DNA of 64,000 nt from the NCBI GenBank assembly GCA_002284895.1, contig CP015605.1, positions 620,001 to 684,000 of the forward strand, read 5' to 3'. Under the pieces are notes generated by a model that searched no databases, was not told where the DNA came from, and saw only the letters and a program-made list of their open reading frames with translations. How positions within the stretch are numbered: position 1 is the stretch's first letter; each line of letters opens with the position of its first letter. Positions 1 through 8,623 of the stretch are shown here, piece by piece. The DNA is from Actinobacteria bacterium IMCC19121 (lineage in GTDB: Bacteria > Actinomycetota > Actinomycetes > Nanopelagicales > Nanopelagicaceae). A program made the position numbers and the translations under genes.

Positions 1-1
1 C

Positions 2-1093
2 TACGACCTTGGTATGGAAAACCGTGATGCCACAGATGATCAAGTAACTATTGATTCAGCTCATGCGATTCAAAAGCATGGCGTGGGAATCAAGTGCGCA
101 ACTATCACTCCTGATGAGGCTCGCGTTGAAGAATTTGGCCTAAAGAAGATGTGGAAGTCTCCTAATGGAACAGTGCGTAATATCTTGGGCGGTGTAATTT
201 TCCGTGAACCAATCATTATTAGCAACGTTCCACGTTTAGTTCCACATTGGACTAAGCCAATTGTTATCGGCCGTCACGCATTTGGTGATCAATACCGTGC
301 AACAGATTTCAAGGTTCCTGGTCCAGGCAAGCTAACAATGTCATTTGTTCCAGAAGATGGATCTGGGCCAATCGAGCACACTGTCTATGACTTCAAGTCA
401 TCAGGCGTTGCTATGGGTATGTATAACTTGGATGAATCAATCCGTGATTTTGCTCGTGCATCTTTAAACTACGGACTTATTCGTAAGTATCCAGTTTATC
501 TCTCAACTAAGAACACAATTTTGAAGGCCTATGACGGTCGATTCAAAGATATCTTTGAAGAGATTTACCAAGCAGAGTTCAAGAGCGCATTTGATGCTGC
601 AGGCATTTGGTATGAGCACCGCCTCATCGATGACATGGTTGCTATGTCACTTCGTATGGAAGGTGGCTATGTCTGGGCGTGTAAGAACTATGACGGCGAT
701 GTTCAATCAGACACCGTTGCACAGGGATATGGCTCACTAGGTTTAATGACTTCAGTGCTGATGACACCAGATGGAAAGATTGTTGAATCAGAGGCTGCAC
801 ACGGAACTGTTACTCGTCACTATCGTGATCACCAAAAGGGTAAAGCAACTTCTACAAATCCAATTGCATCAATCTTTGCGTGGACTCGTGGACTTGCACA
901 CCGTGCAAAGCTTGATAACAACCCTGATCTAGCTAAGTTCTGTGACGTTCTCGAGCGCGTTTGTATTGAGACTGTTGAGCAAGGCAAGATGACTAAAGAC
1001 TTATCTTTGCTGATCTCAAAAGAAGCTCCGTATCAAACAACTCAGGAATTCCTCAATTCAATTGATGAAAACCTTAAGAAGGCAATGGCCTAA
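2..1093 (+). CDS. icd: NADP-dependent isocitrate dehydrogenase, 5'-truncated by window edge
   Basis: Oxidatively decarboxylates isocitrate to 2-oxoglutarate in the TCA cycle, making NADPH in the cytosol. The reading frame is open from base 2 (YDLG precedes the first visible ATG at 14), so this ATG is internal and roughly 40 N-terminal residues lie outside the window. The family is the dimeric eukaryote-like IDH1/2 type: visible motifs are [10 protein letters not shown], the substrate-binding segment WKSPNGT, the metal-binding segment NYDGDVQSD and [18 protein letters not shown]. The C-terminus looks complete. It is followed by a strong bidirectional terminator shared with the convergent ABC ATPase gene. 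Identification is very secure; only the start is unseen. Confidence 0.96.
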   Translation, partial: YDLGMENRDATDDQVTIDSAHAIQKHGVGIKCATITPDEARVEEFGLKKMWKSPNGTVRNILGGVIFREPIIISNVPRLVPHWTKPIVIGRHAFGDQYRATDFKVPGPGKLTMSFVPEDGSGPIEHTVYDFKSSGVAMGMYNLDESIRDFARASLNYGLIRKYPVYLSTKNTILKAYDGRFKDIFEEIYQAEFKSAFDAAGIWYEHRLIDDMVAMSLRMEGGYVWACKNYDGDVQSDTVAQGYGSLGLMTSVLMTPDGKIVESEAAHGTVTRHYRDHQKGKATSTNPIASIFAWTRGLAHRAKLDNNPDLAKFCDVLERVCIETVEQGKMTKDLSLLISKEAPYQTTQEFLNSIDENLKKAMA

Positions 1094-1105
1094 AAATTAG
1101 ATAAA

Positions 1106-1135
1106 AAAACCCGCCGTATAGATACGGCGGGTTTT
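1106..1135. terminator. Bidirectional rho-independent terminator
   Basis: A perfect 10-bp GC-rich stem (CCCGCCGTAT at 1110-1119 pairing with 1122-1131, tip AG or a slightly larger loop) is flanked by A4 on the left and T4 on the right. It therefore reads as a hairpin plus U-run on both strands. It sits between the convergent icd and ABC ATPase genes and is the only one of seven convergent junctions in the window with such a structure. Confidence 0.9.
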
Positions 1136-1148
1136 CTTATTTAATAGC

Positions 1149-2228
1149 TTAAATACGCTCTCCAGTTGTTGAGTTAAACAAGTGAACTGCACTTGGATTT
1201 GCAGTAACAGTGATTGTTTGACCAGCCTTTGGAGGATTCTTTGGATCCCAGCGAACAATGATCTGTGCGCCCTCATCTGTTGCGTTTGCGAACTTAACAT
1301 TTGTATCAGCTGGCTTTCCATAAACGAAAGCATCTGAACCAAGTTCTTCAACTACTTCAACCAAAACATGGAATCCCTCAGTTGATGGTGTGAAGCCTTC
1401 TGGGCGAACACCAACAGTTACTTCATTTCCAGCAGAGGCTGGAACTGCAAGTCCAAGATTTCCAAGCATTGCCTTGCCGCCCACTATTGGAGCGTTGAGC
1501 AAGTTCATGGCAGGAGATCCAATAAAGCCTGCAACGAAAGCATTTGCTGGGTTGTCATAGAGATTACGAGGTGTGTCTACTTGCTGGAGCAAGCCATCCT
1601 TAAGAACTGCAACACGATCACCCATAGTCATAGCTTCAACCTGGTCGTGTGTTACATAAACAGTTGTGATTCCTAAGCGACGCTGCAATGCAGCGATCTG
1701 TGTACGAGTTGCAACGCGCAACTTCGCATCAAGGTTTGATAGAGGTTCGTCCATAAGGAAAACCTGAGGTTCGCGAACAATTGCGCGACCCATAGCAACG
1801 CGCTGACGTTGTCCACCTGAAAGAGCTTTTGGCTTGCGCTCTAGGTATGGCTCAAGGTCGAGCAACTTAGCTGCTTCAAGAACGCGGCGTTCACGTTCCT
1901 CTTTTGGAGTTCCAGCGATCTTTAGTGCGAAGCCCATGTTTTCTGCAACTGTCATGTGTGGGTACAACGCATATGACTGGAACACCATCGCGATATCGCG
2001 ATCTTTTGGTGCAACGTTAGTAACGTCGCGATCGCCGATCAAGATTCTTCCGTTATCGACTTCTTCAAGTCCTGCCAACATACGAAGTGATGTTGACTTA
2101 CCGCAACCTGATGGTCCGACTAAAACCAAAAACTCACCGTCATTGACAGTGAGATTTAATTTATCGACAGCAGGTGCAGTTGTTCCTGGATAGATACGTG
2201 ATGCGGCTTCGAAAACTACTGATGCCAT
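1149..2228 (-). CDS. ABC transporter ATP-binding protein, MalK/UgpC/MsiK type (orphan)
   Basis: Cytoplasmic ATPase of CUT1-type carbohydrate importers. Walker A GPSGCGKST is at residues 38-46, followed by the signature LSGGQRQRVAMGRAI, Walker B VFLMDEPLSNLD and a C-terminal TOBE/OB regulatory region; 359 aa is normal for MalK, UgpC and MsiK. The ATG is preceded by a strong AAGGAG Shine-Dalgarno. No permease or binding-protein gene lies beside it, as with Streptomyces MsiK, an ATPase shared by several sugar importers (known for that family). A shared role here is inference. It has an unusually GC-rich leader with two small hairpins. Confidence 0.9.
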   Translation of the reverse strand: MASVVFEAASRIYPGTTAPAVDKLNLTVNDGEFLVLVGPSGCGKSTSLRMLAGLEEVDNGRILIGDRDVTNVAPKDRDIAMVFQSYALYPHMTVAENMGFALKIAGTPKEERERRVLEAAKLLDLEPYLERKPKALSGGQRQRVAMGRAIVREPQVFLMDEPLSNLDAKLRVATRTQIAALQRRLGITTVYVTHDQVEAMTMGDRVAVLKDGLLQQVDTPRNLYDNPANAFVAGFIGSPAMNLLNAPIVGGKAMLGNLGLAVPASAGNEVTVGVRPEGFTPSTEGFHVLVEVVEELGSDAFVYGKPADTNVKFANATDEGAQIIVRWDPKNPPKAGQTITVTANPSAVHLFNSTTGERI

Positions 2229-2246
2229 GAGATTGCTCTCCTTCTC

Positions 2247-2300
2247 CGGGCAGGTACGTGCCCGACGGTCCGTGGATGAAGGTGATGGTCCGGGTGGACC
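2247..2300 (-). other. GC-rich leader with two hairpins upstream of the MalK-type ATPase
   Basis: Two inverted repeats lie just upstream of the Shine-Dalgarno of the ABC ATPase gene: CGGGCA/TGCCCG (2247-2252 with 2259-2264) and GGTCC/GGACC (2287-2291 with 2296-2300). The stretch is much more GC-rich than its surroundings. It could be a structured 5' UTR or overlapping operator sites. I recognise no known riboswitch fold. Confidence 0.4.
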
Positions 2301-2362
2301 AACGCACCGAAGGTTACGCGTAAAGGAGCAAATTGGCTAGGCCGGGCATTCGCGCATTGCCG

Positions 2363-2368
2363 TATAGT
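2363..2368 (+). promoter_or_regulatory. -10 box (TATAGT) of the CNNM/CorC gene
   Basis: TATAGT ends 10 nt before the ATG at 2379, giving an expected untranslated leader of only about 3-4 nt. No Shine-Dalgarno is present. No convincing -35 box is seen. Confidence 0.5.
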
Positions 2369-2378
2369 TGGACACCTA

Positions 2379-3674
2379 ATGGAGACTCACTCGGTCGGTA
2401 CCTTACTTACAGATTTAGCCCTGATCGCTGGCCTTATTGTTCTGGCCTCATTCTTCGTTGCAGCTGAAATCGCCCTCATCTCACTTCGAGATAGCCAAGT
2501 CCGAGAAATTGCGACCCGTGGCAAACGTGGCGCTCGCGTTGCAGCCCTAGCCGCGCACCCCAACCGATTGCTGGCTGCTGTTCAAATTGGCGTAACAGTA
2601 AGCGGCTTTCTCTCTGCTGCCCTTGGCGCTGATCAACTAGGTGACTACGTCATTCCGTGGCTGGAGTCTCTAGGCATTTCCAACGCCTGGAGCACGACTA
2701 TTTCCCTGCTGGGTGTCACTTTAGTGATTGCTTACTTCTCTTTAGTCTTTGGCGAGTTAGTTCCAAAGAGAGTGGCTCTATTTAAGGCTGAAGAGATTGC
2801 AATGGCAACGGCCGGAATCATTAATGTCGTTGCCAACATTTTCCGCCCATTGATCTGGCTACTTTCAAAATCTACAGACATTGTTTTGCGCGCTTTTGGC
2901 ATCGATCCCAAAGAAGCCAGAAGCCAAATCTCTGAAGAAGAGTTATTGGATCTTGTCTCTGGCCATGCCGCTTTAAGTGATGAAGAACGAGACATTGTTG
3001 AGGAAGTCTTTAACGCCTCCGAACGACAGATCCACGAAATTATGGTTCCACGCACTGAAGTAGATTTCATGGATGTTTCATTAACTGTTGGTAAGGCTAT
3101 TGATTTAGCGGTCGATAAAGCCCATTCTCGTTATCCAGTAATTCGTGGTTCTTCCGATGAAGTGATTGGCTTTATTCATGTGCGTGATTTGCTTGATACT
3201 TCTTTGGCAACCAGAGAAACAAAGATTATTGAACTAGTTCGATCCATAATCTTTTTGCCTGGAACAAAAGGAATTTTGCCTGCACTTTCTGAGATGCGTA
3301 AAAAAGGCCAGCACGTTGCAATCGTTCTTGATGAATACGGTGGCACCGATGGCATTGTGACCTTGGAAGATTTAGTGGAGTGCTTAATCGGTGATATCAG
3401 AGATGAATATGATGAAGATGAGACTGATATTGCAATTGAATCTCGCACGGGTGATTTTGAGGTCGATGGCCTTATTTCAATTGAGGATTTAATAGAGCAG
3501 ACAGGCTTAGAGATTCAAGATGGTCCCTATGAAACTGCCAGTGGCTTTGTTATGCATCATTTAGGTCGAATTCCGAAGGAGCATGACGTCGTAGTGGTCG
3601 ATGGAGTGAGAGTTACAGTGCTTTCGATGGAAGGCAAGCGCGCTGGCCAGCTTTTAATCTCTCGTAGCGCATGA
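2379..3674 (+). CDS. CNNM/CorC (hemolysin C-like) membrane protein with CBS pair
   Basis: Membrane protein of the CNNM/CorC/HlyC family, usually linked to magnesium or cobalt efflux and ion homeostasis. The N-terminal about 200 residues form a DUF21/CNNM domain with several hydrophobic helices (LIAGLIVLASFFVAAEIAL; later IWLLSKS). A cytosolic CBS-domain pair follows (from about IMVPRTEVDFMDV, with SRYPVIRG), then a C-terminal CorC_HlyC domain (ETASGFVMHHLGRIP). The length of 431 aa is typical. The start has a TATAGT -10 box close upstream and no ribosome binding site, suggesting a near-leaderless mRNA. trpS follows after 19 bp. The transported ion cannot be told from sequence. Confidence 0.9.
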   Translation: METHSVGTLLTDLALIAGLIVLASFFVAAEIALISLRDSQVREIATRGKRGARVAALAAHPNRLLAAVQIGVTVSGFLSAALGADQLGDYVIPWLESLGISNAWSTTISLLGVTLVIAYFSLVFGELVPKRVALFKAEEIAMATAGIINVVANIFRPLIWLLSKSTDIVLRAFGIDPKEARSQISEEELLDLVSGHAALSDEERDIVEEVFNASERQIHEIMVPRTEVDFMDVSLTVGKAIDLAVDKAHSRYPVIRGSSDEVIGFIHVRDLLDTSLATRETKIIELVRSIIFLPGTKGILPALSEMRKKGQHVAIVLDEYGGTDGIVTLEDLVECLIGDIRDEYDEDETDIAIESRTGDFEVDGLISIEDLIEQTGLEIQDGPYETASGFVMHHLGRIPKEHDVVVVDGVRVTVLSMEGKRAGQLLISRSA

Positions 3675-3693
3675 TGTGTGAAAGAATTAGCGC

Positions 3694-4692
3694 ATGAGCG
3701 CCAAGCGAGTTTTATCTGGAATCCAGCCAACCAGTGATTCCTTCCACCTGGGTAACTACTTAGGCGCCGTTAAGCAATGGGTAGATTTACAAGATGGCCA
3801 CGATGCCTTTTATTGCATTGTGGATTTGCATGCACTCACTGGCGAAATCGAACCTGCACTATTGCGAAAGCGGACATTGGCTTCTGCTGCCCAGTTAATT
3901 GCTCTAGGAATTTCACCAGAAAAGTCAACGTTATTTGTTCAGTCTCAAGTTCCACAACACAATCAATTGGGTTGGCTCATGGAATGCATGGCTGGTTTTG
4001 GAGAAGCAAGTCGCATGACACAGTTCAAAGACAAATCTGCCAAGGGTGGTTCTGATTCTGCCCGTGTTGGACTTTTTACATACCCAATGCTGCAGGCAGC
4101 AGATATTTTGTTGTATCAGGCAAACTTAGTTCCAGTTGGCGAAGATCAGCGCCAGCACATTGAGTTAACACGCGACTTAGCTGGACGTTTCAATACTCGC
4201 TTTGGCCAGACTTTTACGATCCCAGAAAACTTTATATTAAAAACCGCAGCTAAAATTCAAGATCTTCAAGATCCATCAGCCAAGATGAGTAAGTCATCAG
4301 GCTCTGCTGCAGGCGTTTTGGAATTAATGGACACCCCGGAGTCAAATGCTAAGAAGATTAAGAGCGCGGCAACAGATGCTGGGCGTGAAGTGAAATTTGA
4401 TGAAAAAGAAAAGCCTGGAATTAGTAATTTACTTACAATTCACAGTGCGCTTTCGGGTAAAACAATCCCAGCCTTAGAAGCTGAATTTGATGGCAAGGGT
4501 TATGGCGACTTTAAGGGCGCGGTTGCTGAAGTTGTTGTTGAATATTTCCGACCAATTCGCGCTAAGGCAATTGATTTATTGAGCGATGAGAAGCACTTGC
4601 TGGATATTTTGCATGACGGGGCAGCAAAAGCCCGTGTAGTAGCGTCACAAACCCTTGAAAAGGCCTATGAAAACCTGGGGATCGTTAAGTAA
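3694..4692 (+). CDS. trpS: Tryptophanyl-tRNA synthetase
   Basis: Charges tRNA-Trp with tryptophan in the cytosol. This is a class I synthetase of the usual short bacterial length (332 aa). The HIGH-like motif is FHLGNYLG (residues 17-24) in the opening SGIQPTSDS context, and the KMSKS loop is at residues 197-201. [12 protein letters not shown] and [13 protein letters not shown] are diagnostic of TrpRS. It lies 19 bp after the CorC-like gene and may share its transcript. No clear Shine-Dalgarno is seen. Function is secure. Confidence 0.96.
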   Translation: MSAKRVLSGIQPTSDSFHLGNYLGAVKQWVDLQDGHDAFYCIVDLHALTGEIEPALLRKRTLASAAQLIALGISPEKSTLFVQSQVPQHNQLGWLMECMAGFGEASRMTQFKDKSAKGGSDSARVGLFTYPMLQAADILLYQANLVPVGEDQRQHIELTRDLAGRFNTRFGQTFTIPENFILKTAAKIQDLQDPSAKMSKSSGSAAGVLELMDTPESNAKKIKSAATDAGREVKFDEKEKPGISNLLTIHSALSGKTIPALEAEFDGKGYGDFKGAVAEVVVEYFRPIRAKAIDLLSDEKHLLDILHDGAAKARVVASQTLEKAYENLGIVK

Positions 4693-4772
4693 CCCAGCGA
4701 CGGCAGTATCAACTCCAGGTTGAGACTTATCCAAAACGTTACATGCCTCGCGCCTAAATCTGCTGGCGTGTG

Positions 4773-4802
4773 TTGAGTTTATTCATGCATAACTACTAGG
4801 CT
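4773..4802 (+). promoter_or_regulatory. Candidate promoter of the nucleoside-transport operon
   Basis: TTGAGT (4773-4778), an 18-bp spacer and TAGGCT (4797-4802) fit a sigma-70-type promoter. Transcription would begin near 4809, leaving a leader of about 60 nt before the TTG start at 4869. TAGGCT is also the -10 word used at several leaderless genes in this window. Confidence 0.5.
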
Positions 4803-4817
4803 CACTTACACACAGAG

Positions 4818-4848
4818 CTCCTATGTCAGCGTTTAGTTGGTGTAGGAG
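4818..4848 (+). other. Leader hairpin upstream of the BMP-family gene
   Basis: CTCCTATG (4818-4825) can pair with TGTAGGAG (4841-4848), six Watson-Crick plus two G-U pairs, around a 15-nt loop in the predicted mRNA leader. It ends about 10 nt before the Shine-Dalgarno GAAGGAGG. It may stabilise the message or tune translation. It matches no riboswitch that I can recognise. Confidence 0.35.
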
Positions 4849-4868
4849 AGCCCCTTGAAGGAGGAAAA

Positions 4869-5924
4869 TTGAAGAAAGTATTTCGTCTCGTAGCAGTTAT
4901 CGCTGCAGCAACTCTTGCAGCAACTGCATTTGTTGCACCATCAGCTACTGCAGCATCAATGGTAAAAGTTGGACTTGCTTATGACATCGGTGGCCGCGGA
5001 GACAAGTCTTTCAATGACTCTGCTGCAGCTGGTCTAGATGCTGCCAAAAAGAAGTTTGGCGTTACTGCTAAAGAAGTAACAGTTACAACTGGTTCAGATT
5101 CAGAGCGCGAAGACAAGCTTCGCTTGCTCGCAAAAGCTGGATACAACCCAATCATCGCAGTTGGATTCTTATATGCCGGCCCACTTAAGGCCGTTGCATC
5201 AGATTATCCTGAAGTTCAATTTGGAATTGTTGATGATGCATCAGTAGATCTTCTTAACGTTGCAGGTCTTGTATTTGCTGAAGAGCAGGGTTCATACCTA
5301 GCTGGTGTCGCAGCAGCACTTGCATCAAAGTCAGGAAAGATCGGTTACATCGGTGGTGTTCGTATTCCACTACTTCAGAAGTTTGAAGCAGGATTCGTTG
5401 CAGGTGTTAAGGCAACAAAGAAGTCTGCAACAGTTGATGTTAAGTACGTAACTGAGTTCCCAGATTTCTCTGGTTTCAATGACCCAGCTAAGGCCAAGGT
5501 TATTGCGAAGGGAATGATCGATAAGGGCACAGATGTTATTTATTCTGCTGCTGGTGGATCAGGTGCGGGTAACTTCGCAGCTGCAACTGATGCAGCAAAG
5601 GCAGGCAAGAAGGTTTGGACTATCGGAGTTGACTCTGATCAATACCTAACAGCTTCAGCTGATGAGAAGAAGAACATGCTTACATCAATGATCAAGCGCG
5701 TTGACCGTGCTGTTTATGACGTAATTGCAACTTCTGTTGCAGGTTCTTCAGTTAACGACGTTCTAGATGCCAAGGCTGGTATCTATGGTCGTCAGTACAA
5801 CTTGGCACTAGATGGCGTTGGAGTTTCATATTCTGGCGGATACATCACCAAGTACAAGGCTGCAATCGACAAGGCTGCAGCAGCGATTAAGTCTGGCAAG
5901 ATTAAGGTTCCAACCAAGCCATAA
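4869..5924 (+). CDS. BMP-family (BmpA/PnrA-like) nucleoside-binding protein, secreted
   Basis: Extracytoplasmic solute receptor for an ABC importer of the BMP/PnrA family, whose characterised members bind purine nucleosides or related nucleosides. It starts at TTG 4869, 5-10 nt after a strong GAAGGAGG. Residues 1 to about 28 form a signal peptide (KK, hydrophobic core, ATA-A cleavage site). The mature part opens with VKVGLAYDIGG and DKSFNDSA, typical of the family. There is no lipobox cysteine, unusual for a monoderm binding protein, so it should be cleaved by signal peptidase I rather than lipidated. It heads the salvage operon and is separated from the ATPase gene by a strong hairpin. Confidence 0.93.
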   Translation: MKKVFRLVAVIAAATLAATAFVAPSATAASMVKVGLAYDIGGRGDKSFNDSAAAGLDAAKKKFGVTAKEVTVTTGSDSEREDKLRLLAKAGYNPIIAVGFLYAGPLKAVASDYPEVQFGIVDDASVDLLNVAGLVFAEEQGSYLAGVAAALASKSGKIGYIGGVRIPLLQKFEAGFVAGVKATKKSATVDVKYVTEFPDFSGFNDPAKAKVIAKGMIDKGTDVIYSAAGGSGAGNFAAATDAAKAGKKVWTIGVDSDQYLTASADEKKNMLTSMIKRVDRAVYDVIATSVAGSSVNDVLDAKAGIYGRQYNLALDGVGVSYSGGYITKYKAAIDKAAAAIKSGKIKVPTKP

Positions 5925-5944
5925 TCGCTCACTAAATAGTGGTA

Positions 5945-5985
5945 TTTGGCCCAACAATGGAGTTAAATCTCCTTGTTGGGCCAAA
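5945..5985 (+). terminator. Strong intercistronic hairpin / partial terminator
   Basis: A 13-bp perfect arm pair (TTTGGCCCAACAA at 5945-5957 with 5973-5985) encloses a second 4-bp stem (GGAG 5959-5962 with CTCC 5969-5972). It is followed by TGCTTTTAA. It lies between the binding-protein gene and the ATPase gene. Such structures often make abundant receptor mRNA relative to the membrane components, by partial termination or 3' protection. Confidence 0.8.
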
Positions 5986-6020
5986 TGCTTTTAACAATCA
6001 ACTCAAAGGAGAGTAAAAAA

Positions 6021-7523
6021 GTGTCTGTAGCTGTTGAACTGCGACACATCTCCAAGCGCTTCCCAGGCGTAATCGCAAATAAAGATGTTTCTATGAAAGT
6101 TGAAACTGGGACTGTCCACGCTCTAGTTGGTGAAAACGGTGCAGGTAAATCCACCGTTATGAAGATTTTGTATGGAATGCAACGCCCTGATGGCGGCGAA
6201 ATTTTGGTGAACGGCCAGAGCGTAAATTTTAAGAATCCAAACGATGCAATCGAAGCAAATATCGGCATGGTTCACCAGCATTTCATGCTGGCAGATAACT
6301 TCACGGTTCTTGAAAACATCATTTTAGGTGCAGAACCAAAGCAGGGCATGACAATTGACTTTACTGCAGCACGTAAGAAAGTTGCTGACATGTCTGCGGC
6401 TTATGGTTTAGATGTTGATCCAGATGTTTTAGTTGAAGAGTTAGGTGTTGGACAACGCCAACGCGTTGAAATCTTGAAAGTGCTTTATCGTGGTGCTCGA
6501 ATTTTGATTTTTGATGAACCAACAGCGGTGTTAGTTCCCCAGGAAGTTGATGATCTATTTAACGCGCTCAAAGGTCTTCGTGCTGAAGGAATGGCTATTA
6601 TTTTCATCTCACATAAACTTGATGAGGTATTGCGCGTTGCCGATGACGTAACGGTAGTTCGTGCAGGCTCAACTGTCGCCGAAGTAAAATCTAAAGATGT
6701 TACCGCAAAGCAGTTAGCTGAACTGATGGTTGGCAGCGAACTTCCACAGCCAACTACCCATGGTGATACACGCCGTCCCGAAGTGACGCTTTCACTCAAG
6801 GATGTTTCGGTTCCCACTAAATCTGGCCGTGACTTGATTTCACATATCTCTTTTGACTTACGTGCTGGCGAAGTGATTGGAATAGCCGGAGTCGAAGGAA
6901 ACGGGCAAGCCGAGCTAGTTGAAGCGATCATGGGTCTGCGTGATTACACCGGCGAGATTGAATTTAAAGGCGAAAATATAGATCACTACACCGTGGCTCA
7001 TCGCCATGATGCTGGAATTGGGTTGATTCCAGAAGACCGCCAACGCCAGGCTTTAATGATGGCTTCACCACTTTGGGAAAATAGAATTCTCGGACACCAA
7101 AGAAGCAAGCCCGTTATGCGCGGTTTTGTTCTAGATAAGAAAGCCACAATTGCAGATACTCGCGTCATTATGGATGAGTTCGATGTTCGCGCACCAGGAC
7201 CACATACTTTGGCAGCTGCTTTATCAGGCGGCAATCAACAAAAATTTATTGTGGGACGTGAAATGAGTAAGGCACCTGCACTGCTTGTGGCATCACATCC
7301 AACTCGTGGCGTGGATGTTGGCGCACAAGCTGCAATTTGGGAAGAACTTCGCCGTGCACGTGAAAAGGGAATGGCAGTAGTTTTGATTTCTGCAGACTTA
7401 GAAGAACTCATTGGAATGTCTGATCGCCTTCTCGTGATGCTACGTGGTGCAATTACAGCTGAACTAAATCCTAAAAAGACGACTCCAGAACAACTTGGTT
7501 CTGCAATGACTGGTGCACAATGA
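6021..7523 (+). CDS. Nucleoside ABC transporter ATP-binding protein (duplicated ATPase)
   Basis: Energises uptake for the binding protein and two permeases around it. The 500-aa protein has two ABC domains. The first has Walker A GENGAGKST, signature-like ELGVGQRQRVEIL and Walker B LIFDEPTAVL. The second has the degenerate GVEGNGQAEL and ALSGGNQQKFIVGREM, as in NupA/YufO/RbsA-type ATPases. I choose GTG 6021 because AAAGGAGAG lies 7 nt upstream; an in-frame TTG at 5973 falls inside the hairpin. Its last 4 nt overlap the first permease gene. Confidence 0.93.
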   Translation: MSVAVELRHISKRFPGVIANKDVSMKVETGTVHALVGENGAGKSTVMKILYGMQRPDGGEILVNGQSVNFKNPNDAIEANIGMVHQHFMLADNFTVLENIILGAEPKQGMTIDFTAARKKVADMSAAYGLDVDPDVLVEELGVGQRQRVEILKVLYRGARILIFDEPTAVLVPQEVDDLFNALKGLRAEGMAIIFISHKLDEVLRVADDVTVVRAGSTVAEVKSKDVTAKQLAELMVGSELPQPTTHGDTRRPEVTLSLKDVSVPTKSGRDLISHISFDLRAGEVIGIAGVEGNGQAELVEAIMGLRDYTGEIEFKGENIDHYTVAHRHDAGIGLIPEDRQRQALMMASPLWENRILGHQRSKPVMRGFVLDKKATIADTRVIMDEFDVRAPGPHTLAAALSGGNQQKFIVGREMSKAPALLVASHPTRGVDVGAQAAIWEELRRAREKGMAVVLISADLEELIGMSDRLLVMLRGAITAELNPKKTTPEQLGSAMTGAQ

Positions 7524-8623
7524 AAAAACCATCAATTTCACAGTTTCTTCTAGCACTTGCGGCTCCTGTAGTTGCAGCCGCAGTTTCAATTGTTATTTCT
7601 AGTTTGGCAGTTTTAGCATCCAAAAAATCCCCTGTAGAGGCATACAAGACAATGTGGGAATTTGGAACACAAGCTGGTTCATTGCTTGAAGTGCTAAATA
7701 CAGCAACTCCGTATTACATAGCGGCCATCGCCATCGCCATTACGTTTAGAGCTGGATTGTTTAATATTGGCGTTGAAGGCCAGCTCAGATTAGGTGCCCT
7801 CTTCAGCTCATACTTTGCAGCTAAGTTTGTTTTGCCACCTGTACTTCATGTAATTGCATTGTTTTTAATTGCTATGACTGTAGGTGGGTTATGGGCAGCT
7901 ATCGCGGCCTACTTAAAAGTTAAGCGTGGGGTGAGTGAAGTTATTTCAACAATTATGTTGAACTCCCTTGCTGTTGGAATGACCTCCTTCCTTTTCTCTC
8001 AGTACTTTGCTGAAATTACTGAAGGTTCTAATAACTTAACGACTAAAACCCTTCCAGCATCTGCACAAATTCCAGATTTAATGCCGTTATTGAATAAATT
8101 AGGCGTAGAAGACCAACCTGGTGGCGGTGTCTACGGCATGCTTTTAATTGCAATCGCACTAGGAATTGCTTTCTGGTTCATAGTTAATCGGACACGTTTT
8201 GGATTTGAACTTCGCGCTTCCGGTGCTAATCCAATTGCTGCACGAGTTAGTGGAGTTAATTCAAAGAAAATGACTTTTATTGCACTAGTCGCTTCAGGTG
8301 CAATCGCAGGACTCTCTGGATTACCAACAATTCTTGGGGATACACATTCCTACACGATGGGATTTAGATCAGGTATTGGCTTTTCAGCCATTGCAGTAGC
8401 TCTTTTGGGCCGCAATGGCGCGATAGGCATGGCATTTAGCGCATTGTTATTTGGTTTTCTTGAGGTGAGCTCACGAGCACTTGAACTTATAGATATTGCT
8501 CCTGAAACCTACGTGATTATGCAAGGCTCGATTTTACTTAGCTCGGTTATTGCCTACGAAGTTGTTCGTCGTTACAAGATAACTCTGCAGAGTAAAGAGC
8601 TGGCAAAGGTGGTGGCCGCATGA
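7520..8623 (+). CDS. Nucleoside ABC transporter permease 1 (NupP/BmpB-like)
   Basis: Integral membrane subunit of the branched-chain/ribose-type permease superfamily. The 367-aa protein shows about eight to ten hydrophobic segments starting with LLALAAPVVAAAVSIVISSLAVLA. The conserved FRAGLFNIGVEGQL cytoplasmic motif contacts the ATPase, and FELRASGANPIAARVSG is typical of YufP/NupP. It starts with a 4-nt ATGA overlap with the ATPase gene and ends with an ATGA overlap to the second permease, implying translational coupling. Assignment to nucleosides comes from BMP-family context. Confidence 0.92.
   Translation: MKKPSISQFLLALAAPVVAAAVSIVISSLAVLASKKSPVEAYKTMWEFGTQAGSLLEVLNTATPYYIAAIAIAITFRAGLFNIGVEGQLRLGALFSSYFAAKFVLPPVLHVIALFLIAMTVGGLWAAIAAYLKVKRGVSEVISTIMLNSLAVGMTSFLFSQYFAEITEGSNNLTTKTLPASAQIPDLMPLLNKLGVEDQPGGGVYGMLLIAIALGIAFWFIVNRTRFGFELRASGANPIAARVSGVNSKKMTFIALVASGAIAGLSGLPTILGDTHSYTMGFRSGIGFSAIAVALLGRNGAIGMAFSALLFGFLEVSSRALELIDIAPETYVIMQGSILLSSVIAYEVVRRYKITLQSKELAKVVAA

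Noticed and set aside
4717..4731. Terminator after trpS
   Set aside because: TCAAC and GTTGA can form a 5-bp stem, but it is AT-rich and no T-run follows.
4693..4868. Purine riboswitch upstream of the nucleoside receptor gene
   Set aside because: A hairpin is present, but I could not find the conserved three-way junction core bases of purine or preQ1 riboswitches.
5973..6020. 16-codon longer N-terminus for the nucleoside ATPase
   Set aside because: It would begin inside the intercistronic hairpin and lacks a ribosome binding site, while GTG 6021 has AAAGGAGAG.
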